Shown here piece after piece: positions 46,150 to 61,386 of a stretch of DNA of 64,000 nucleotides. The first letter of the stretch is position 1. The number at the start of each line of letters is the position of its first letter. Source of the stretch: Phreatobacter sp. Its GTDB lineage: Bacteria > Pseudomonadota > Alphaproteobacteria > Rhizobiales > Phreatobacteraceae. Location: the NCBI RefSeq assembly GCF_022843985.1, contig NZ_JALHMP010000003.1, positions 166,134 through 230,133 of the forward strand, in the 5' to 3' direction. Below the pieces are notes generated by a model that saw only the letters and a list, made by a program, of their open reading frames with translations, was not told the origin of the DNA and searched no databases. The position numbers were made by a program, and so were the translations under genes.

Positions 46150-46974
46150 CTAGGCCTCGCGCACGAGGAAAACGTTACCCTTCGACCGTTCGGGAAGGGC
46201 GCGATAGCCGCAGCCGGCCAGAACGGGGCGGATGTCCTCAGCCCAGAGATGGGAGAGTTCATCCTCGAGACAGATGGCCGAGGGCCAGAGGCTCTCGGGT
46301 GCACTGGCGAAGAAGGCTGCGAGCACCCGGTCCTCTATGCCCTCGACATCGATCTTCAGGACGTCGATGCGCGTCAGGTCGGACTCACGACAGATCGAGA
46401 GCAGCGATTTCATCGGCACCACCACATTGCCGGCCGCATCGGCCTTGGACAGGGCCGTGTCTCTGGCATTGACCGAAAAGCGCAATGCGCCGTCGCTGTC
46501 GCCGACCGCGCAGGGAACGATCGTCAGGCGGTCGGCCAGGCCGGAGAGGGCGGCATTGGCACGCAGCCGGTTCAGCGGATTCTCGGTGGCCTCCACCGCC
46601 ACGACGCGGCCGCCGGCACCGGTCGCGATCAGGCCGGCAAGGGCGAACTGGCCGACATTGGCGCCGCAATCGACCAGGGTGCCGCCGTGCGGCAGCCGTT
46701 CCGTGACGAAACGGATGCTGGCCCTCTGGTAGTGCGGGTCGAGGAGCAGGCCGACCTCGACGGCATTGTCGGCAACGTCGAGCCGGTAGCGCAGCGGCCC
46801 CCGCTCCACATCGACGGGCCCGGGGCGCAGCCGGGAGACAAGACGGGACAGCGGCCGCCGGAACGTGCCGCGGCGCAGGATGCCGGCGAGCGGCCCCGAC
46901 TGGCACAGGCCGATGATGGTCTGCTGCATCGGGGTCGGCGCGAAAGTGCCGAAGGGCGGCGTTTCAGCATTCAC
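46150..46974 (-). CDS. FkbM family methyltransferase
   Basis: A SAM-dependent methyltransferase of about 274 residues with the FkbM features LVDCGANVGQFALAGL, VVAVEATENPLNRL and DVLKIDVEGIEDRVL. Members O-methylate sugars, polyketides or lipids; the target here is unknown. I use the GTG at 46974, which has a GGAGGG upstream (12 bases, rather far); an ATG at 47004 and one at 46929 are alternatives. It occupies the place where sdhB normally follows sdhA, and no glycan genes surround it. Confidence 0.85.
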   Translation of the reverse strand: MNAETPPFGTFAPTPMQQTIIGLCQSGPLAGILRRGTFRRPLSRLVSRLRPGPVDVERGPLRYRLDVADNAVEVGLLLDPHYQRASIRFVTERLPHGGTLVDCGANVGQFALAGLIATGAGGRVVAVEATENPLNRLRANAALSGLADRLTIVPCAVGDSDGALRFSVNARDTALSKADAAGNVVVPMKSLLSICRESDLTRIDVLKIDVEGIEDRVLAAFFASAPESLWPSAICLEDELSHLWAEDIRPVLAGCGYRALPERSKGNVFLVREA

Positions 46975-47113
46975 GGCGAGGTCCACCCTCCAGCGACAGT
47001 CCATGCGGCCGGACCCGGCAGGCAGGGTCGGGTCGAGCCACAGCCGGCAGGCAGGGGAACCGGCCGGAGCGGCGGCCGGAGCCCCCAGGGGTGCCGGCGC
47101 GCCAGCGACATGG

Positions 47114-48934
47114 TCAGTACACGCGGGCCTTGGGCTCGATGTACTGGATCTCGTTGGTCATGGTGTAGGTGTGGACCGGACGGTCGTCGAGCGTCACGGT
47201 GCGCGACGCCGTATCGGCGAAGGCCAGCGTGTGCTTCATCCACTCCTTGTCGTTGCGGTCGGGGAAATCCTCGCGCGCATGGGCGCCGCGGCTCTCCTGC
47301 CGGTTCGCCGCCGATTCCATCGTCACCACGGCCTGGGCGATCAGGTTGTCGAATTCCAGCGTCTCGATGAGGTCGGAATTCCAGATCAGCGACCGGTCGG
47401 TCGTCTTGATGTCGACCGCGCCGCGCCAGACGTCGCCGATCAGCTTGCGGCCCTCTTCCAGGATCTCGCCGGTGCGGAACACGGCGCAGTTCGACTGCAT
47501 GACCCGCTGCATCCCGCTGCGCAGTTCCGACGTCGCGGTCGACCCGGAGGCATGGCGGAAGGCGTCGAGGCGCGACAGGGCGAGGTCCGAGGCATGGGCC
47601 GGCAGGTCCTCGTGCTTTTCCCCGGGGGTGACCGTCTCGGCGGCGCGCAGGCCGGCGGCGCGGCCGAAGACCACGAGGTCGATCAGCGAGTTGGAGCCCA
47701 GGCGGTTGGCGCCATGCACGGAGACGCAGGCTGCCTCGCCGATGGCCATGAGGCCGGGGACGATGGAATCGGCGTCGCCGTTCTTCTTGGTCAGCACCTC
47801 GCCGTGATAATTCGTCGGGATGCCGCCCATATTGTAGTGCACCGTCGGGATGACCGGGATCGGCTCCTTGGTGACGTCGACGCCGGCGAAGATCTTGGCG
47901 CTCTCGGAGATGCCCGGCAGGCGCTCGTGGAGGATCTTCGGGTCGAGATGGTCGAGGTGCAGGTAGATGTGGTCCTTGTTCTTGCCGACGCCGCGGCCCT
48001 CGCGGATCTCGATGGTCATCGAACGCGAGACGACGTCGCGCGAGGCGAGGTCCTTGGCCGAGGGAGCGTAGCGTTCCATGAAGCGCTCGCCCTCGGAATT
48101 GGTGAGATAACCGCCCTCGCCGCGCGAGCCCTCGGTGATCAGGCAGCCCGAGCCGTAGATGCCGGTCGGGTGGAACTGCACGAACTCCATGTCCTGCAGC
48201 GGCAGGCCGGCACGCAGGACCATGGCGTTGCCGTCGCCGGTGCATGTGTGGGCGGAGGTGGCGGAGAAATAGGCGCGGCCGTAGCCGCCAGTGGCGAGGA
48301 TGGTCTGGCGGCCGCGGAAGCGGTGGATCGTGCCGTCGTCCATCTTCAGGGCGACGACGCCGAGACAACGGCCGTTCTCGCTCATGATCAGGTCGATGGC
48401 GAAATATTCGATGAAGAACTCGGCATTGTTCTTCAGCGCCTGGCCGTAGAGCGTGTGCAGCATGGCATGGCCGGTGCGGTCGGCGGCGGCGCAGGTGCGC
48501 TGGGCCGTGCCCTTGCCGAAATGGGTGGTCATGCCGCCGAAGGGACGCTGGTAGATCTTGCCGCTCTCGGTGCGCGAGAAGGGCACGCCCCAGTGCTCGA
48601 GCTCATAGACCGCGGCCGGCGCGTTGCGCACCAGATATTCGATCGCGTCCTGGTCACCGAGCCAGTCGGAGCCCTTGACGGTGTCGTACATGTGCCACTG
48701 CCACTGGTCCTCGCCCATATTGCCGAGCGAGGCGGCGACGCCGCCCTGGGCCGCGACCGTGTGCGACCGGGTGGGGAAGACCTTGGAGATGCAGGCGGTC
48801 TTGAGACCGGCCTGGGCGCAGCCGACGACGGCGCGCAGGCCGGCGCCGCCGGCCCCCACGATGACCACGTCATAGGTGTGGTCGGTGATGTCGTAGGCGC
48901 GGCCGTTGGTGGCAGGTGAGGCGGCTTCAGCCAT
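47114..48934 (-). CDS. sdhA: succinate dehydrogenase flavoprotein subunit
   Basis: Covalent-FAD subunit of complex II, oxidising succinate to fumarate. The 606-residue protein has [18 protein letters not shown], the flavinylated His in [13 protein letters not shown], and the active-site segments [21 protein letters not shown] and [17 protein letters not shown]. The frame is open far upstream, but the ATG at 48934 has GGGAG and gives the standard N-terminus. It follows sdhD by 35 bp. sdhB is not present between it and the FkbM gene (139 bp). Confidence 0.97.
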   Translation of the reverse strand: MAEAASPATNGRAYDITDHTYDVVIVGAGGAGLRAVVGCAQAGLKTACISKVFPTRSHTVAAQGGVAASLGNMGEDQWQWHMYDTVKGSDWLGDQDAIEYLVRNAPAAVYELEHWGVPFSRTESGKIYQRPFGGMTTHFGKGTAQRTCAAADRTGHAMLHTLYGQALKNNAEFFIEYFAIDLIMSENGRCLGVVALKMDDGTIHRFRGRQTILATGGYGRAYFSATSAHTCTGDGNAMVLRAGLPLQDMEFVQFHPTGIYGSGCLITEGSRGEGGYLTNSEGERFMERYAPSAKDLASRDVVSRSMTIEIREGRGVGKNKDHIYLHLDHLDPKILHERLPGISESAKIFAGVDVTKEPIPVIPTVHYNMGGIPTNYHGEVLTKKNGDADSIVPGLMAIGEAACVSVHGANRLGSNSLIDLVVFGRAAGLRAAETVTPGEKHEDLPAHASDLALSRLDAFRHASGSTATSELRSGMQRVMQSNCAVFRTGEILEEGRKLIGDVWRGAVDIKTTDRSLIWNSDLIETLEFDNLIAQAVVTMESAANRQESRGAHAREDFPDRNDKEWMKHTLAFADTASRTVTLDDRPVHTYTMTNEIQYIEPKARVY

Positions 48935-48969
48935 GGGGCGAGCTCCCGGTATGAACGACGTTTCGACGT

Positions 48970-49365
48970 TTATACGCCGAAGGAGAGTTTCAGGATCGCA
49001 AAGACGCAGCCCATTCCGACGGCGACCGAGAAGAAGGTGTTGGCGAGCAGGAGGACGACCTTGGTGCCCTCGGCCGGCACATAGTCCTCGATGATCATCT
49101 GCATGCCGAGGCGCATGTGCCAGGTGGCCGAGACGACGAAGAGAATCAGCGGAATGGCGACGAGCGGAGCGCCGAGGGTCGCCTTGACCGCGGCATAGTT
49201 GGACCCGGCCGTCGTGATGATCAGACCGATGACGAAGAGCGACAGCGGCACGTTGGCGACCGCCGTGACCCTCTGCATCCAGAAGTGCTCGGTTCCCGAG
49301 CGGGCCGAACCGAGGCCGCGGACACGGCCGAGCGGAGTACGCATGGAGGACTTGGAGTGCGACAT
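48970..49365 (-). CDS. sdhD: succinate dehydrogenase membrane anchor subunit
   Basis: A 131-residue subunit with three membrane helices ([51 protein letters not shown]) that carries heme b and the quinone site with Sdh[15 protein letters not shown] is the conserved family stretch with the quinone-site residues. It lies between sdhC (15 bp) and sdhA (35 bp). Confidence 0.94.
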   Translation of the reverse strand: MSHSKSSMRTPLGRVRGLGSARSGTEHFWMQRVTAVANVPLSLFVIGLIITTAGSNYAAVKATLGAPLVAIPLILFVVSATWHMRLGMQMIIEDYVPAEGTKVVLLLANTFFSVAVGMGCVFAILKLSFGV

Positions 49366-49380
49366 GGTTCCCGGCCTTTC

Positions 49381-49788
49381 TCAGAAGCCGCCGCGCACGG
49401 CATAGGCGACGATCCAGGTCAGGACCGTCAAGACGATGGAGCCGACGAGATTGGCCCGCACGAGCCATTCGCGCTCGCTCGGCCCGAAGCCGCGGCCGGT
49501 ATCCCAGATGAAGTGGCGGATGCCGCCGAGCATGTGGTGGAACAGCGCCCAGGTGTAGCCGAACAGGACGAGGCGCCCGATGATCGAGCCGGCGAACCAT
49601 TGGAACGTCGCATAGGCGGTCGGACCGGATGCGGCGGCGATCAGCCACCAGGCCATCAGGAGCGTGCCGAAAAACAGGGCCGCGCCGGTGATGCGATGCA
49701 CGATCGACATCATCATCGTCAGCATGGGGCGGTAAATCTGGAGGTGCGGCGAAAGCGGGCGCTCGCTCACGGGCTTTGGATCGGCCAT
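49381..49788 (-). CDS. sdhC: succinate dehydrogenase cytochrome b556 subunit
   Basis: A 135-residue membrane subunit: [26 protein letters not shown] is the family signature, and the heme His is in [15 protein letters not shown]. Three membrane helices are visible. I start at 49788 because GAGGA lies nine bases upstream; the ATG three codons earlier abuts the Shine-Dalgarno sequence. It is the first gene of the sdhC-D-A transcript, divergent from zapE. Confidence 0.95.
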   Translation of the reverse strand: MADPKPVSERPLSPHLQIYRPMLTMMMSIVHRITGAALFFGTLLMAWWLIAAASGPTAYATFQWFAGSIIGRLVLFGYTWALFHHMLGGIRHFIWDTGRGFGPSEREWLVRANLVGSIVLTVLTWIVAYAVRGGF

Positions 49789-49986
49789 CTTGGGCATTCC
49801 TCATATCCGGCTGGGACGCTTGCTGCAGTGCCACCGGAAATCATGGGCCTGTTTACGGGACCCGGCGCGCCGACGCAACGAGTCTGGAATGAGACAAAGG
49901 AGGGACGAAACGCCGGTCTGCACATGGCGCGGTTCTGCCTTGCGCGGCTTGCCGAGGTCCAGCCCTGCCTTTATTGCCTGAGGCCG

Positions 49987-51162
49987 ATGCCCAATACGCT
50001 GTCCCGCTATCAGGCGCTGGTCGATGCCGGCGAGATGTCCTTCGATGCCGCCCAGGCCGCCGTCGCCGGCCGGCTGGCCGCACTCAATGCGCGGTTGTCC
50101 GACTACCGGCTGACGCGCCGCAAGTCCTCGGCCCTCGCCTGGCTGTTCTCGCGCGGCCAGAAGCCCGAGCCGGTGCGCGGCCTCTATATCTGGGGCGATG
50201 TCGGCCGCGGTAAGACCATGCTCATGGACCTGTTCATGGAAGGCAGCCCCGTCAGGCGCAAGCGCCGGGCGCATTTTCACGAGTTCATGGCCGACGTCCA
50301 CGAGCGCATCCATGCCTATCGGCAGAAGCTGAAGGCCGGCGAGGTCAAGGGCGAAGACCCGATCGGTCCCGTCGCGGCGGAACTGGCCGAGGAGGCCTGG
50401 CTCCTGTGCTTCGACGAATTCTCGGTGACGGACATTGCCGATGCGATGATCCTCGGGCGGCTGTTCACCCGGCTGTTCGAGGAGGGCGTGGTGGTCGTCG
50501 CCACCTCCAACGTGGTGCCGGACCTGCTCTACCGCGATGGGCTCAACCGGGCGCTGTTCCTGCCGTTCATCACGTTGCTGCAGGAACGGATGGACGTGCT
50601 GAAGCTGGAATCGCGGACTGATTTCCGGCTGGAGAAGCTGGCCGGCCAGCCGATCTGGACGACACCGCTCGGCCCGGCCTCGGATCAGGCGATGGACCAG
50701 GCCTGGATGCGCCTCACCGGCGGGGTGGAGGGCGAGCCGACGGCCCTGCAGGTGAAGGGGCGGCGGGTACCGGTGGCGCGGCAGGCGCATGGCGTCGCCC
50801 GGTTCAGCTTCGCCGAACTCTGCGAGACGCCGCTCGGCGCCTCGGACTACCTCGCCATCGCCCATGCCTTCCACACGGTGCTCGTCGACCGGATCCCGGT
50901 GATGAAGGGGCTGGAGACGCGCAACGAGGCCAAGCGGTTCATCACCCTGATCGACGCGCTCTACGACAACCAGGTCAAGCTGGTGGCAAGCGCCGGCGAC
51001 CAGCCGAACCGGCTCTATCTCTCCGACAGCGGCACCGAGGAGTTCGAGTTCCATCGGACCGCCTCCCGCCTCATCGAGATGCGCTCCGACGACTATCTCG
51101 CACTGCCCCACGAAAGGCGCAACGAGCGCGCCGGCGATACCGGTGGTATCGTCGAGACGTAA
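49987..51162 (+). CDS. zapE: cell division protein ZapE (AFG1-like ATPase)
   Basis: AAA+ type ATPase that acts at the division ring under stress in E. coli; the mitochondrial homologue AFG1 handles respiratory proteins. The 391-residue protein has Walker A GDVGRGKTMLMD, Walker B LLCFDEFSVTDIADAMIL and SNVVPDLLYRDGLNR. I start at 49987, with GAGG upstream. It sits between sdh and mdh-suc, its usual place in this order. Confidence 0.94.
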   Translation: MPNTLSRYQALVDAGEMSFDAAQAAVAGRLAALNARLSDYRLTRRKSSALAWLFSRGQKPEPVRGLYIWGDVGRGKTMLMDLFMEGSPVRRKRRAHFHEFMADVHERIHAYRQKLKAGEVKGEDPIGPVAAELAEEAWLLCFDEFSVTDIADAMILGRLFTRLFEEGVVVVATSNVVPDLLYRDGLNRALFLPFITLLQERMDVLKLESRTDFRLEKLAGQPIWTTPLGPASDQAMDQAWMRLTGGVEGEPTALQVKGRRVPVARQAHGVARFSFAELCETPLGASDYLAIAHAFHTVLVDRIPVMKGLETRNEAKRFITLIDALYDNQVKLVASAGDQPNRLYLSDSGTEEFEFHRTASRLIEMRSDDYLALPHERRNERAGDTGGIVET

Positions 51163-51260
51163 CGCTGCTGGTCAGGCCTCAGCCGGCAAAGGGAAGAGCG
51201 ATGGAACAATCTCCGATCCAGGCCGGCAACAGCCTTTCACCCGCGGCCTGAGGGCATCGC

Positions 51261-51896
51261 ATGGCCCGGCGTCCAGACCGCATCGGCGCGATCGCGCCGC
51301 CGACCGAGGACCGCGTCCAGACGCGGCTGGTGGCGATCGCCGCCGACCATATCCGTCGCTTCGGCCCGGAGCGGGTCACCGTGGTCGCGGTGGCGCGCGA
51401 GGCGGGCATGAGCCACGCCAATGTCTACCGCTTCTTCGCCTCGAAGGCAGGGCTCATCGAAGCGGTCGTCGTCGCCTGGGCGCGGACCGTTGAGCTTCAG
51501 CTCGGCGACATCGCCAATGCGCCCGACCCGGCCGACGACAAGCTGGAACGCTTCCTCGCCGCCTGGGCCAAGGCCCAGCGCGACGGGCTCGACCGCGATC
51601 CGCCGATCTATGCCACCTTCGCCACCCTCTGGCAGGGGCGGAGGGACACGATCATGGCCCATCGCGCGCGCGTGCGCGCATTCCTCGCCTCCATCATCGA
51701 CGAGGGCGTCGAGCCCGGACCCTTCCGCGTCAAGGACGAGGAACGGGCGGTCGCCTTCGTCGCCGACGCCATGCAGCGCTTCATCCACCCGGTCCTGGTC
51801 ATGGAAATGCGGGACCTGTCGCGCCAGCAGATCGAGCAGCGGCTGGCGGTGATGACCCGGACGATCGTGCGGACTCTGGTGTCCGGCGCCGCCTGA
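51261..51896 (+). CDS. TetR-family transcriptional regulator
   Basis: A 211-residue regulator with an N-terminal helix-turn-helix (VTVVAVAREAGMSHANVYRFF, preceded by AADHIRRFG) and a helical ligand-binding domain, in the style of YP_-type TetR proteins (WARTVELQL). The ligand and targets are unknown. It lies between zapE and the mdh operon on the same strand, 98 bp after zapE, and could regulate either neighbour. Confidence 0.9.
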   Translation: MARRPDRIGAIAPPTEDRVQTRLVAIAADHIRRFGPERVTVVAVAREAGMSHANVYRFFASKAGLIEAVVVAWARTVELQLGDIANAPDPADDKLERFLAAWAKAQRDGLDRDPPIYATFATLWQGRRDTIMAHRARVRAFLASIIDEGVEPGPFRVKDEERAVAFVADAMQRFIHPVLVMEMRDLSRQQIEQRLAVMTRTIVRTLVSGAA

Positions 51897-53197
<1,301 letters not shown>

Positions 53198-53203
53198 GCA
53201 GCG

Positions 53204-53234
53204 CGTGGCGTCCAGCAGACCGGCGGACGCCACG
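53204..53234 (+). other. stem-loop in the mdh-sucC spacer
   Basis: CGTGGCGTCC (53204-53213) and GGACGCCACG (53225-53234) are perfectly complementary over 10 bp with an 11-nt loop, six bases after the mdh stop. There is no U tract, so full termination is unlikely. Confidence 0.55.
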
Positions 53235-53301
53235 GCGCCCGCCGCAGCAGCAGCCCAAAAACCTGAGCGAGCGGCGACGACCGCCTAACAGAGGGTCTCA
53301 G

Positions 53302-55062
<1,761 letters not shown>

Positions 55063-55070
55063 CACCCGGT

Positions 55071-55100
55071 CGGCGCGCGGTGCTCGCTGCCCGCGCGCCG
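55071..55100 (+). other. stem-loop in the sucC-sucD spacer
   Basis: CGGCGCGCGG (55071-55080) and CCGCGCGCCG (55091-55100) form a perfect 10-bp stem with a 10-nt loop, eight bases after the sucC stop. No U tract. Confidence 0.55.
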
Positions 55101-55279
55101 GTCGATCCACACGGTTGCGGCATCCTTCGTCGTCCGGACAGGGACGCGGGAGGATCATCGCAAAGACCGGTGATCGCGGGCCGGCAGGACCCGGCCCGCA
55201 TCATCGGATCGTCATTCGCGGTCCCTCGGCTGCACATTCTCATCGCGCGCGGCCGAGCCGGCTCGCACAGGAGCTATGA

Positions 55280-56167
<888 letters not shown>

Positions 56168-56181
56168 GGCCGATCAAATCT

Positions 56182-56210
56182 GGAAATCGGCCCGGCGCGG
56201 GCCGATTTCC
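56182..56210 (+). other. stem-loop in the sucD-sucA spacer
   Basis: GGAAATCGGCCC (56182-56193), loop GGCGC, GGGCCGATTTCC (56199-56210): a perfect 12-bp stem. No U tract follows; probable partial terminator or RNA-stability element. Confidence 0.6.
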
Positions 56211-56297
56211 GCCATCGACGCGGCGCCTGATCAGGCTCCGTACGACAGCGCGGATACCGGATCGCCGCGGGCGATCCCGAAGCTGCAGGAAACGACC

Positions 56298-59258
56298 ATG
56301 GCACGCCAAGACGAGACCATTGCGCTCACGTCCTTCCTCTACGGCGGCAATGCCGCCTATATCGAGGACCTCTACGCCCGATACGAGGCCGATCCGGCCT
56401 CGGTCGACGCGCAATGGCAGGCCTTCTTCTCCACGCTCGGCGATGATCGCAAGGACGTGGTCAAGAACGCCGAAGGCCCGTCCTGGTCGCAGCCGCACTG
56501 GCCGATCGCCGCCAATGGCGAGCTCATCTCGGCGATGGACGGCAACTGGGCCCAGGTCGAGAAGGCGATCGGCGACAAGCTCAAGGCCAAGGCTGCCGAC
56601 AAGGGACGCAGCGCCGAGATCACCGCCGAACAGGTGCAGCAGGCGACGCGCGACAGCGTCCGCGCCCTGATGCTCATCCGCGCCTACCGCATGCGCGGCC
56701 ATCTGCACGCCAATCTCGACCCGATCGGCCTCGATCCGCCGAAGACCCACGAGGAGCTCGACCCGAAGTCCTACGGCTTCACCGAGGCCGATTACGACCG
56801 CAAGATCTTCATCGACAAGGTGCTGGGCCTGGAGTTCGCCACCATCCGCGAGATGGTCGGCATTCTCGAGCGCACCTATTGCCAGACGCTCGGCGTCGAG
56901 TTCATGCACATCACCGACCCGGCGCAGAAGGCCTGGCTGCAGGAGCGCATCGAGGGTCCGGACAAGGAGATCGCCTTCACCAAGGAGGGCAAGCGCGCCA
57001 TCCTGCAGAAGCTGGTGGAGGCCGAGGGCTTCGAGAAGTTCCTCGATGTCCGCTATACCGGCACCAAGCGCTTCGGCCTCGACGGCGGCGAGAGCATGAT
57101 CCCGGCGCTGGAGCAGATCATCAAGCGCGGCGGCCAGCTCGGCGTGCGCGAGATCGTGCTCGGCATGGCCCATCGCGGCCGCCTCAACACCCTCACCCAG
57201 GTGATGGGCAAGCCGCACCGGGCGCTGTTCCACGAGTTCAAGGGCGGCTCCTTCGCCCCCGATGACGTCGAGGGCTCCGGCGACGTGAAATACCACCTCG
57301 GCGCCTCGTCGGACCGCGAGTTCGACGGCAACAAGGTGCATCTGTCGCTCACCCCGAACCCGTCGCATCTCGAGATCGTCAATCCCGTGGTGCTCGGCAA
57401 GGTGCGCGCCAAGCAGGACCAGCACGGCTGCCCGCCCGAGGACCGCACGGCGGTCCTGCCGCTGCTGATCCACGGCGACGCCGCCTTTGCCGGCCAGGGC
57501 GTCGTGGCCGAGTGCTTCGGCCTGTCTGGCCTGAAGGGGCACCGCACCGGCGGTTCGATCCACTTCATCATCAACAACCAGATCGGCTTCACCACCTATC
57601 CGCGCTATTCGCGCTCCTCGCCCTATCCCTCGGATGTGGCGAAGATGGTCGAGGCGCCGATCTTCCACGTCAACGGCGACGATCCGGAGGCCGTGGTCTT
57701 CGCCGCCAAGGTCGCGACCGAGTTCCGGCAGAAGTTCCAGAAGCCGGTGGTCATCGACATGTGGTGCTACCGCCGCTTCGGCCATAACGAGGGCGACGAG
57801 CCGGCGTTCACCCAGCCGCTGATGTACAAGAAGATCCGCGGCCTGCGGACGACCCTGGACGGCTATTCCCAGAAGCTGATCGCCGAGGGCATCGTCACCG
57901 AGGGCGAGGTCGACAAGATGAAGGCCGACTGGCGCGCCCGTCTCGATGCCGAGATGGAAGCCGGCCAGTCCTACAAGCCGAACAAGGCCGACTGGCTGGA
58001 CGGCAAGTGGGCCGGCCTGTCGGGCGGCGCCTCGTCCGACGACGATCCGCGCCGCGGCGCCTCGGGCGTCGCCCGCGAGACGCTGGAGCGCATCGGCCAG
58101 GCCATCACCAGGGTGCCGGAGGGCTTCACCGCCCATCGCACGATCCAGCGGTTCATGGACAACCGCCGCAAGATGATCGACACCGGCGAGGGCATCGACT
58201 GGGCGACCGCCGAGGCGCTGGCCTTCGGCACGCTCGTCGACGAGGGCCACCGCGTCCGCCTGTCCGGCCAGGACTGTGAGCGCGGCACCTTCTCCCAGCG
58301 CCATTCGGTGCTGATCGACCAGGAGACCGAGGCGCGCTACACCCCGCTCAACAATATCGACGGCTCGAAGGGGCGCTACGAGGTCATCAACTCGATGCTC
58401 TCGGAAGAGGCGGTGCTCGGCTACGAATATGGCTATTCGCTCGCCGAGCCCAATGCGCTGACTATGTGGGAAGGCCAGTTCGGCGATTTCGCCAACGGCG
58501 CCCAGGTGGTGTTCGACCAGTTCATCTCCTCGGCCGAACGCAAGTGGCTGCGTCTGTCGGGCCTCGTCTGCCTCTTGCCGCACGGCTATGAGGGCCAGGG
58601 TCCGGAACATTCCTCCGCCCGCCTGGAGCGCTTCCTGCAGATGTGCGCCGAGGACAACATGCAGGTGGCCAATGTCTCGACGCCGGCCAACTATTTCCAC
58701 ATCCTGCGCCGGCAGCTGAAGCGCGAGATCCGCAAGCCGTTGATCCTGATGACGCCGAAGTCGCTGCTCCGCCACAAACGGGCGGTGTCGCGGCTGGACG
58801 AGCTGGTCACCGACACCTCGTTCCATCGCGTGCTGTGGGACGATGCCCAGAGCCTGTCCGGCCAGGAAATCAAGCTGGTCGACGACAAGAAGATCCGGCG
58901 CGTCGTGCTGTGCTCGGGCAAGGTCTATTACGACCTCTACGAGGACCGCATCAAGCGCGGCATCGACGACGTCTATCTGATGCGCGTCGAGCAGCTCTAT
59001 CCCTTCCCGCTGAAGGCGCTGGCGGGCGAGATCGGGCGGTTCAAGAATGCCGAGGTGATCTGGTGCCAGGAGGAGCCCAAGAACATGGGCGCCTGGTCCT
59101 TCGTCGAGCCCTATCTGGAATGGGTGCTCGGCACGGCCGGCTCCAAGTCGAAGCGCGCCCGCTATGTCGGCCGCCCGGCTTCCGCCGCCACCGCCACGGG
59201 TCTCCTGTCCCGCCACAACGCCCAGCTCCAGGCCTTCCTCGACGAGGCCTTCGCCTGA
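56298..59258 (+). CDS. sucA: 2-oxoglutarate dehydrogenase E1 component
   Basis: Thiamine diphosphate-dependent decarboxylating subunit of the 2-oxoglutarate dehydrogenase complex. The 986-residue protein starts with the E2-binding N-terminus ([20 protein letters not shown]), then [11 protein letters not shown], the TPP-binding region [14 protein letters not shown]...NNQIGFTT, and [20 protein letters not shown] near residue 755. Length fits the family (about 985-1000). Confidence 0.97.
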   Translation: MARQDETIALTSFLYGGNAAYIEDLYARYEADPASVDAQWQAFFSTLGDDRKDVVKNAEGPSWSQPHWPIAANGELISAMDGNWAQVEKAIGDKLKAKAADKGRSAEITAEQVQQATRDSVRALMLIRAYRMRGHLHANLDPIGLDPPKTHEELDPKSYGFTEADYDRKIFIDKVLGLEFATIREMVGILERTYCQTLGVEFMHITDPAQKAWLQERIEGPDKEIAFTKEGKRAILQKLVEAEGFEKFLDVRYTGTKRFGLDGGESMIPALEQIIKRGGQLGVREIVLGMAHRGRLNTLTQVMGKPHRALFHEFKGGSFAPDDVEGSGDVKYHLGASSDREFDGNKVHLSLTPNPSHLEIVNPVVLGKVRAKQDQHGCPPEDRTAVLPLLIHGDAAFAGQGVVAECFGLSGLKGHRTGGSIHFIINNQIGFTTYPRYSRSSPYPSDVAKMVEAPIFHVNGDDPEAVVFAAKVATEFRQKFQKPVVIDMWCYRRFGHNEGDEPAFTQPLMYKKIRGLRTTLDGYSQKLIAEGIVTEGEVDKMKADWRARLDAEMEAGQSYKPNKADWLDGKWAGLSGGASSDDDPRRGASGVARETLERIGQAITRVPEGFTAHRTIQRFMDNRRKMIDTGEGIDWATAEALAFGTLVDEGHRVRLSGQDCERGTFSQRHSVLIDQETEARYTPLNNIDGSKGRYEVINSMLSEEAVLGYEYGYSLAEPNALTMWEGQFGDFANGAQVVFDQFISSAERKWLRLSGLVCLLPHGYEGQGPEHSSARLERFLQMCAEDNMQVANVSTPANYFHILRRQLKREIRKPLILMTPKSLLRHKRAVSRLDELVTDTSFHRVLWDDAQSLSGQEIKLVDDKKIRRVVLCSGKVYYDLYEDRIKRGIDDVYLMRVEQLYPFPLKALAGEIGRFKNAEVIWCQEEPKNMGAWSFVEPYLEWVLGTAGSKSKRARYVGRPASAATATGLLSRHNAQLQAFLDEAFA

Positions 59259-59262
59259 TCCG

Positions 59263-59285
59263 GTCCGGCCCCGCGAGGGCCGGAC
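59263..59285 (+). other. stem-loop in the sucA-sucB spacer
   Basis: GTCCGGCCC (59263-59271), loop CGCGA, GGGCCGGAC (59277-59285): a perfect 9-bp stem four bases after the sucA stop. No U tract. Confidence 0.55.
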
Positions 59286-59331
59286 GTTCCGCCATCCACG
59301 ACCTGAGAGAGGCCCGCGAGGGACTGAACAC

Positions 59332-60552
59332 ATGGCCACCGAAATCCGCGTTCCGACGCTCGGCGAATCCGTCACCGAGGCAACCGTCGCCAAGTGGTTC
59401 AAGAAGCCCGGCGAAGCGGTGAAGCAGGACGAGCCGCTGGTCGAGCTCGAAACCGACAAGGTGACCCTCGAGGTCAATGCGCCGGCCTGCGGGACCCTGT
59501 CGGAGATCGTCGCCGAATCCGGCACGACGGTCGGCGTCGCCGCCCTGCTCGGCCAGATCGCCGAGGGTGCTGCTGCGGCCGCCGCCGCGGCGCCGGTCAA
59601 GGCCGCCGAGGCGCCGAAGGCTGCGCCGGCCGCGGCTCCCGCACCCGCCAAGGCAGCCTCCGCCGACCATGGCCCGGCCGTCGCCCGCATCGCCGCCGAG
59701 ACCGGCGTCAGCCCGGCCGCCGTCGCCGGTTCCGGCAAGGACGGCCGCGTCACCAAGGGCGACATGCTCGCCGCCATCGCCACGGGCGTCTCTGCCGCCC
59801 CGGCGCCGGCTCCCGTCGCCGCCCCGCGCCCGGCCTCGCAGCCGGCCGATGCGGTCCGCGAGGAGCGGGTGAAGATGACGCGCCTGCGCCAGACCATCGC
59901 GCGCCGCCTGAAGGATGCGCAGAACACGGCGGCCATGCTGACGACCTTCAACGAGGTCGACATGACCCAGGTCATGAGCCTGCGCAACCAGTACAAGGAC
60001 CTGTTCGAGAAGAAGCACGGCGTGAAGCTCGGCTTCATGGGCTTCTTCGTGCGCGCCTGCGTTCAGGCGCTGAAGGACATCCCGGCGGTCAATGCCGAGA
60101 TCGACGGCACCGACATCGTCTACAAGAACTTCTGCCATGTCGGCGTCGCCGTCGGCACCGACAAGGGCCTCGTCGTGCCGGTGGTGCGCGATGCCGACCA
60201 GATGGGTATCGCCGAGGTCGAGAAGACCATCGCCGATTTCGGCCGCCGCGCCCGCGACGGCAAGCTGACCATCGAGGAGATGCAGGGGGGCACCTTCACG
60301 ATCTCCAACGGCGGCGTCTACGGCTCGCTGATGTCGACGCCGATCCTCAACGCACCGCAGTCCGGCATCCTCGGCATGCACAAGATCCAGGAGCGGCCGA
60401 TGGTCATCGGCGGCAAGATCGAGATCCGCCCGATGATGTATCTGGCGCTCTCCTACGACCACCGGATTGTCGACGGCAAGGAAGCCGTGACCTTCCTGGT
60501 GCGCGTCAAGGAGAGCCTGGAGGATCCGGCCCGTCTCGTGATGGACCTCTGA
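59332..60552 (+). CDS. sucB: dihydrolipoamide succinyltransferase (E2)
   Basis: Core of the 2-oxoglutarate dehydrogenase complex; carries the lipoyl arm and transfers succinyl to CoA. The 406-residue protein has one lipoyl domain ([14 protein letters not shown], lipoyl Lys), an Ala/Pro-rich linker, a peripheral-subunit-binding domain ([20 protein letters not shown]), a second linker and the catalytic domain with [14 protein letters not shown] near the end (His and Asp). The frame is open upstream, but the ATG at 59332 gives the normal N-terminus [19 protein letters not shown]. Confidence 0.97.
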   Translation: MATEIRVPTLGESVTEATVAKWFKKPGEAVKQDEPLVELETDKVTLEVNAPACGTLSEIVAESGTTVGVAALLGQIAEGAAAAAAAAPVKAAEAPKAAPAAAPAPAKAASADHGPAVARIAAETGVSPAAVAGSGKDGRVTKGDMLAAIATGVSAAPAPAPVAAPRPASQPADAVREERVKMTRLRQTIARRLKDAQNTAAMLTTFNEVDMTQVMSLRNQYKDLFEKKHGVKLGFMGFFVRACVQALKDIPAVNAEIDGTDIVYKNFCHVGVAVGTDKGLVVPVVRDADQMGIAEVEKTIADFGRRARDGKLTIEEMQGGTFTISNGGVYGSLMSTPILNAPQSGILGMHKIQERPMVIGGKIEIRPMMYLALSYDHRIVDGKEAVTFLVRVKESLEDPARLVMDL

Positions 60553-60604
60553 TCCGAACGGACGTCCACAGCCGGCCGCCGACGCGGGGCGCGAGGAGAG
60601 CAGC

Positions 60605-61351
60605 ATGTCCAAGGGCGTCGTCATCGTCACCGGTTCCAGCCGCGGCATCGGGCGCGCCTGCGCCCTGCTGGCGGCGGAACGCGGCTATGACGTGGTGGTG
60701 AACTACACCGCCAATGCCGCGGCGGCGGCTGAAGTGGTCGCAGCGATCAACGGACTCGGCGCCCAGGCCGTCTCGGTGAAGGGCGACATCGCCGAGGAAT
60801 CCGACATCCTCGGCATCTTCGCCGCGGCGGACCGGCTCGGGCCGCTGGTCGGCCTCATCGCCAATGCCGGCGTCGTGTCGCTGTCGGGCCGGGTCGAGAC
60901 CTACACGGCCGACCGCCTCCACCGCATCATGAACATCAATGTCATCGGCACGATCCTCTGCGCCCGCGAGGCGGTGAAGCGCATGTCGACGAAGCACGGC
61001 GGCAAGGGCGGCGCCATCGTCGCCATCTCCTCGGTCGCGGCGGTGCTCGGCAGCCCCCATGAATATGTCGACTACGCCGCCTCCAAGGGTGCGGTGGACA
61101 GTTTCGTCATCGGCCTCGCCAAGGAGGTCGCGATGGAGGGGATCCGCGTCAATGCGGTGCGCCCCGGCATGGTCACCACCGACATTCACGAGGCGAGCGG
61201 CGATCCCGGCCGGGTCGAGCGCATCCGCCCGTCCATTCCGATGCAGCGGATCGGCGATCCGGAAGAGATCGCCCGCGCCGCGCTCTGGCTCCTCTCGGAG
61301 GAAGCCTCCTACTGCACCGGCACTTTCATCACCGCGTCCGGCGGGCGCTGA
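60605..61351 (+). CDS. SDR family oxidoreductase
   Basis: A 248-residue classical SDR. Unlike the SDR at 11.9 kb it has all motifs: [12 protein letters not shown] (NAD(P) binding), LIANAGV, the Ser in ISSVAAV and YAASKGAV (Tyr and Lys). It could be a FabG-like or sugar dehydrogenase; the substrate is not evident. It sits between sucB and lpdA in the same transcript, an arrangement also found in Rhizobium relatives, so it may serve the TCA operon in a way not yet understood. Confidence 0.9.
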   Translation: MSKGVVIVTGSSRGIGRACALLAAERGYDVVVNYTANAAAAAEVVAAINGLGAQAVSVKGDIAEESDILGIFAAADRLGPLVGLIANAGVVSLSGRVETYTADRLHRIMNINVIGTILCAREAVKRMSTKHGGKGGAIVAISSVAAVLGSPHEYVDYAASKGAVDSFVIGLAKEVAMEGIRVNAVRPGMVTTDIHEASGDPGRVERIRPSIPMQRIGDPEEIARAALWLLSEEASYCTGTFITASGGR

Positions 61352-61386
61352 GCGCCGGCCAAAGTCCGCATTTCCGGAGACAGTCC

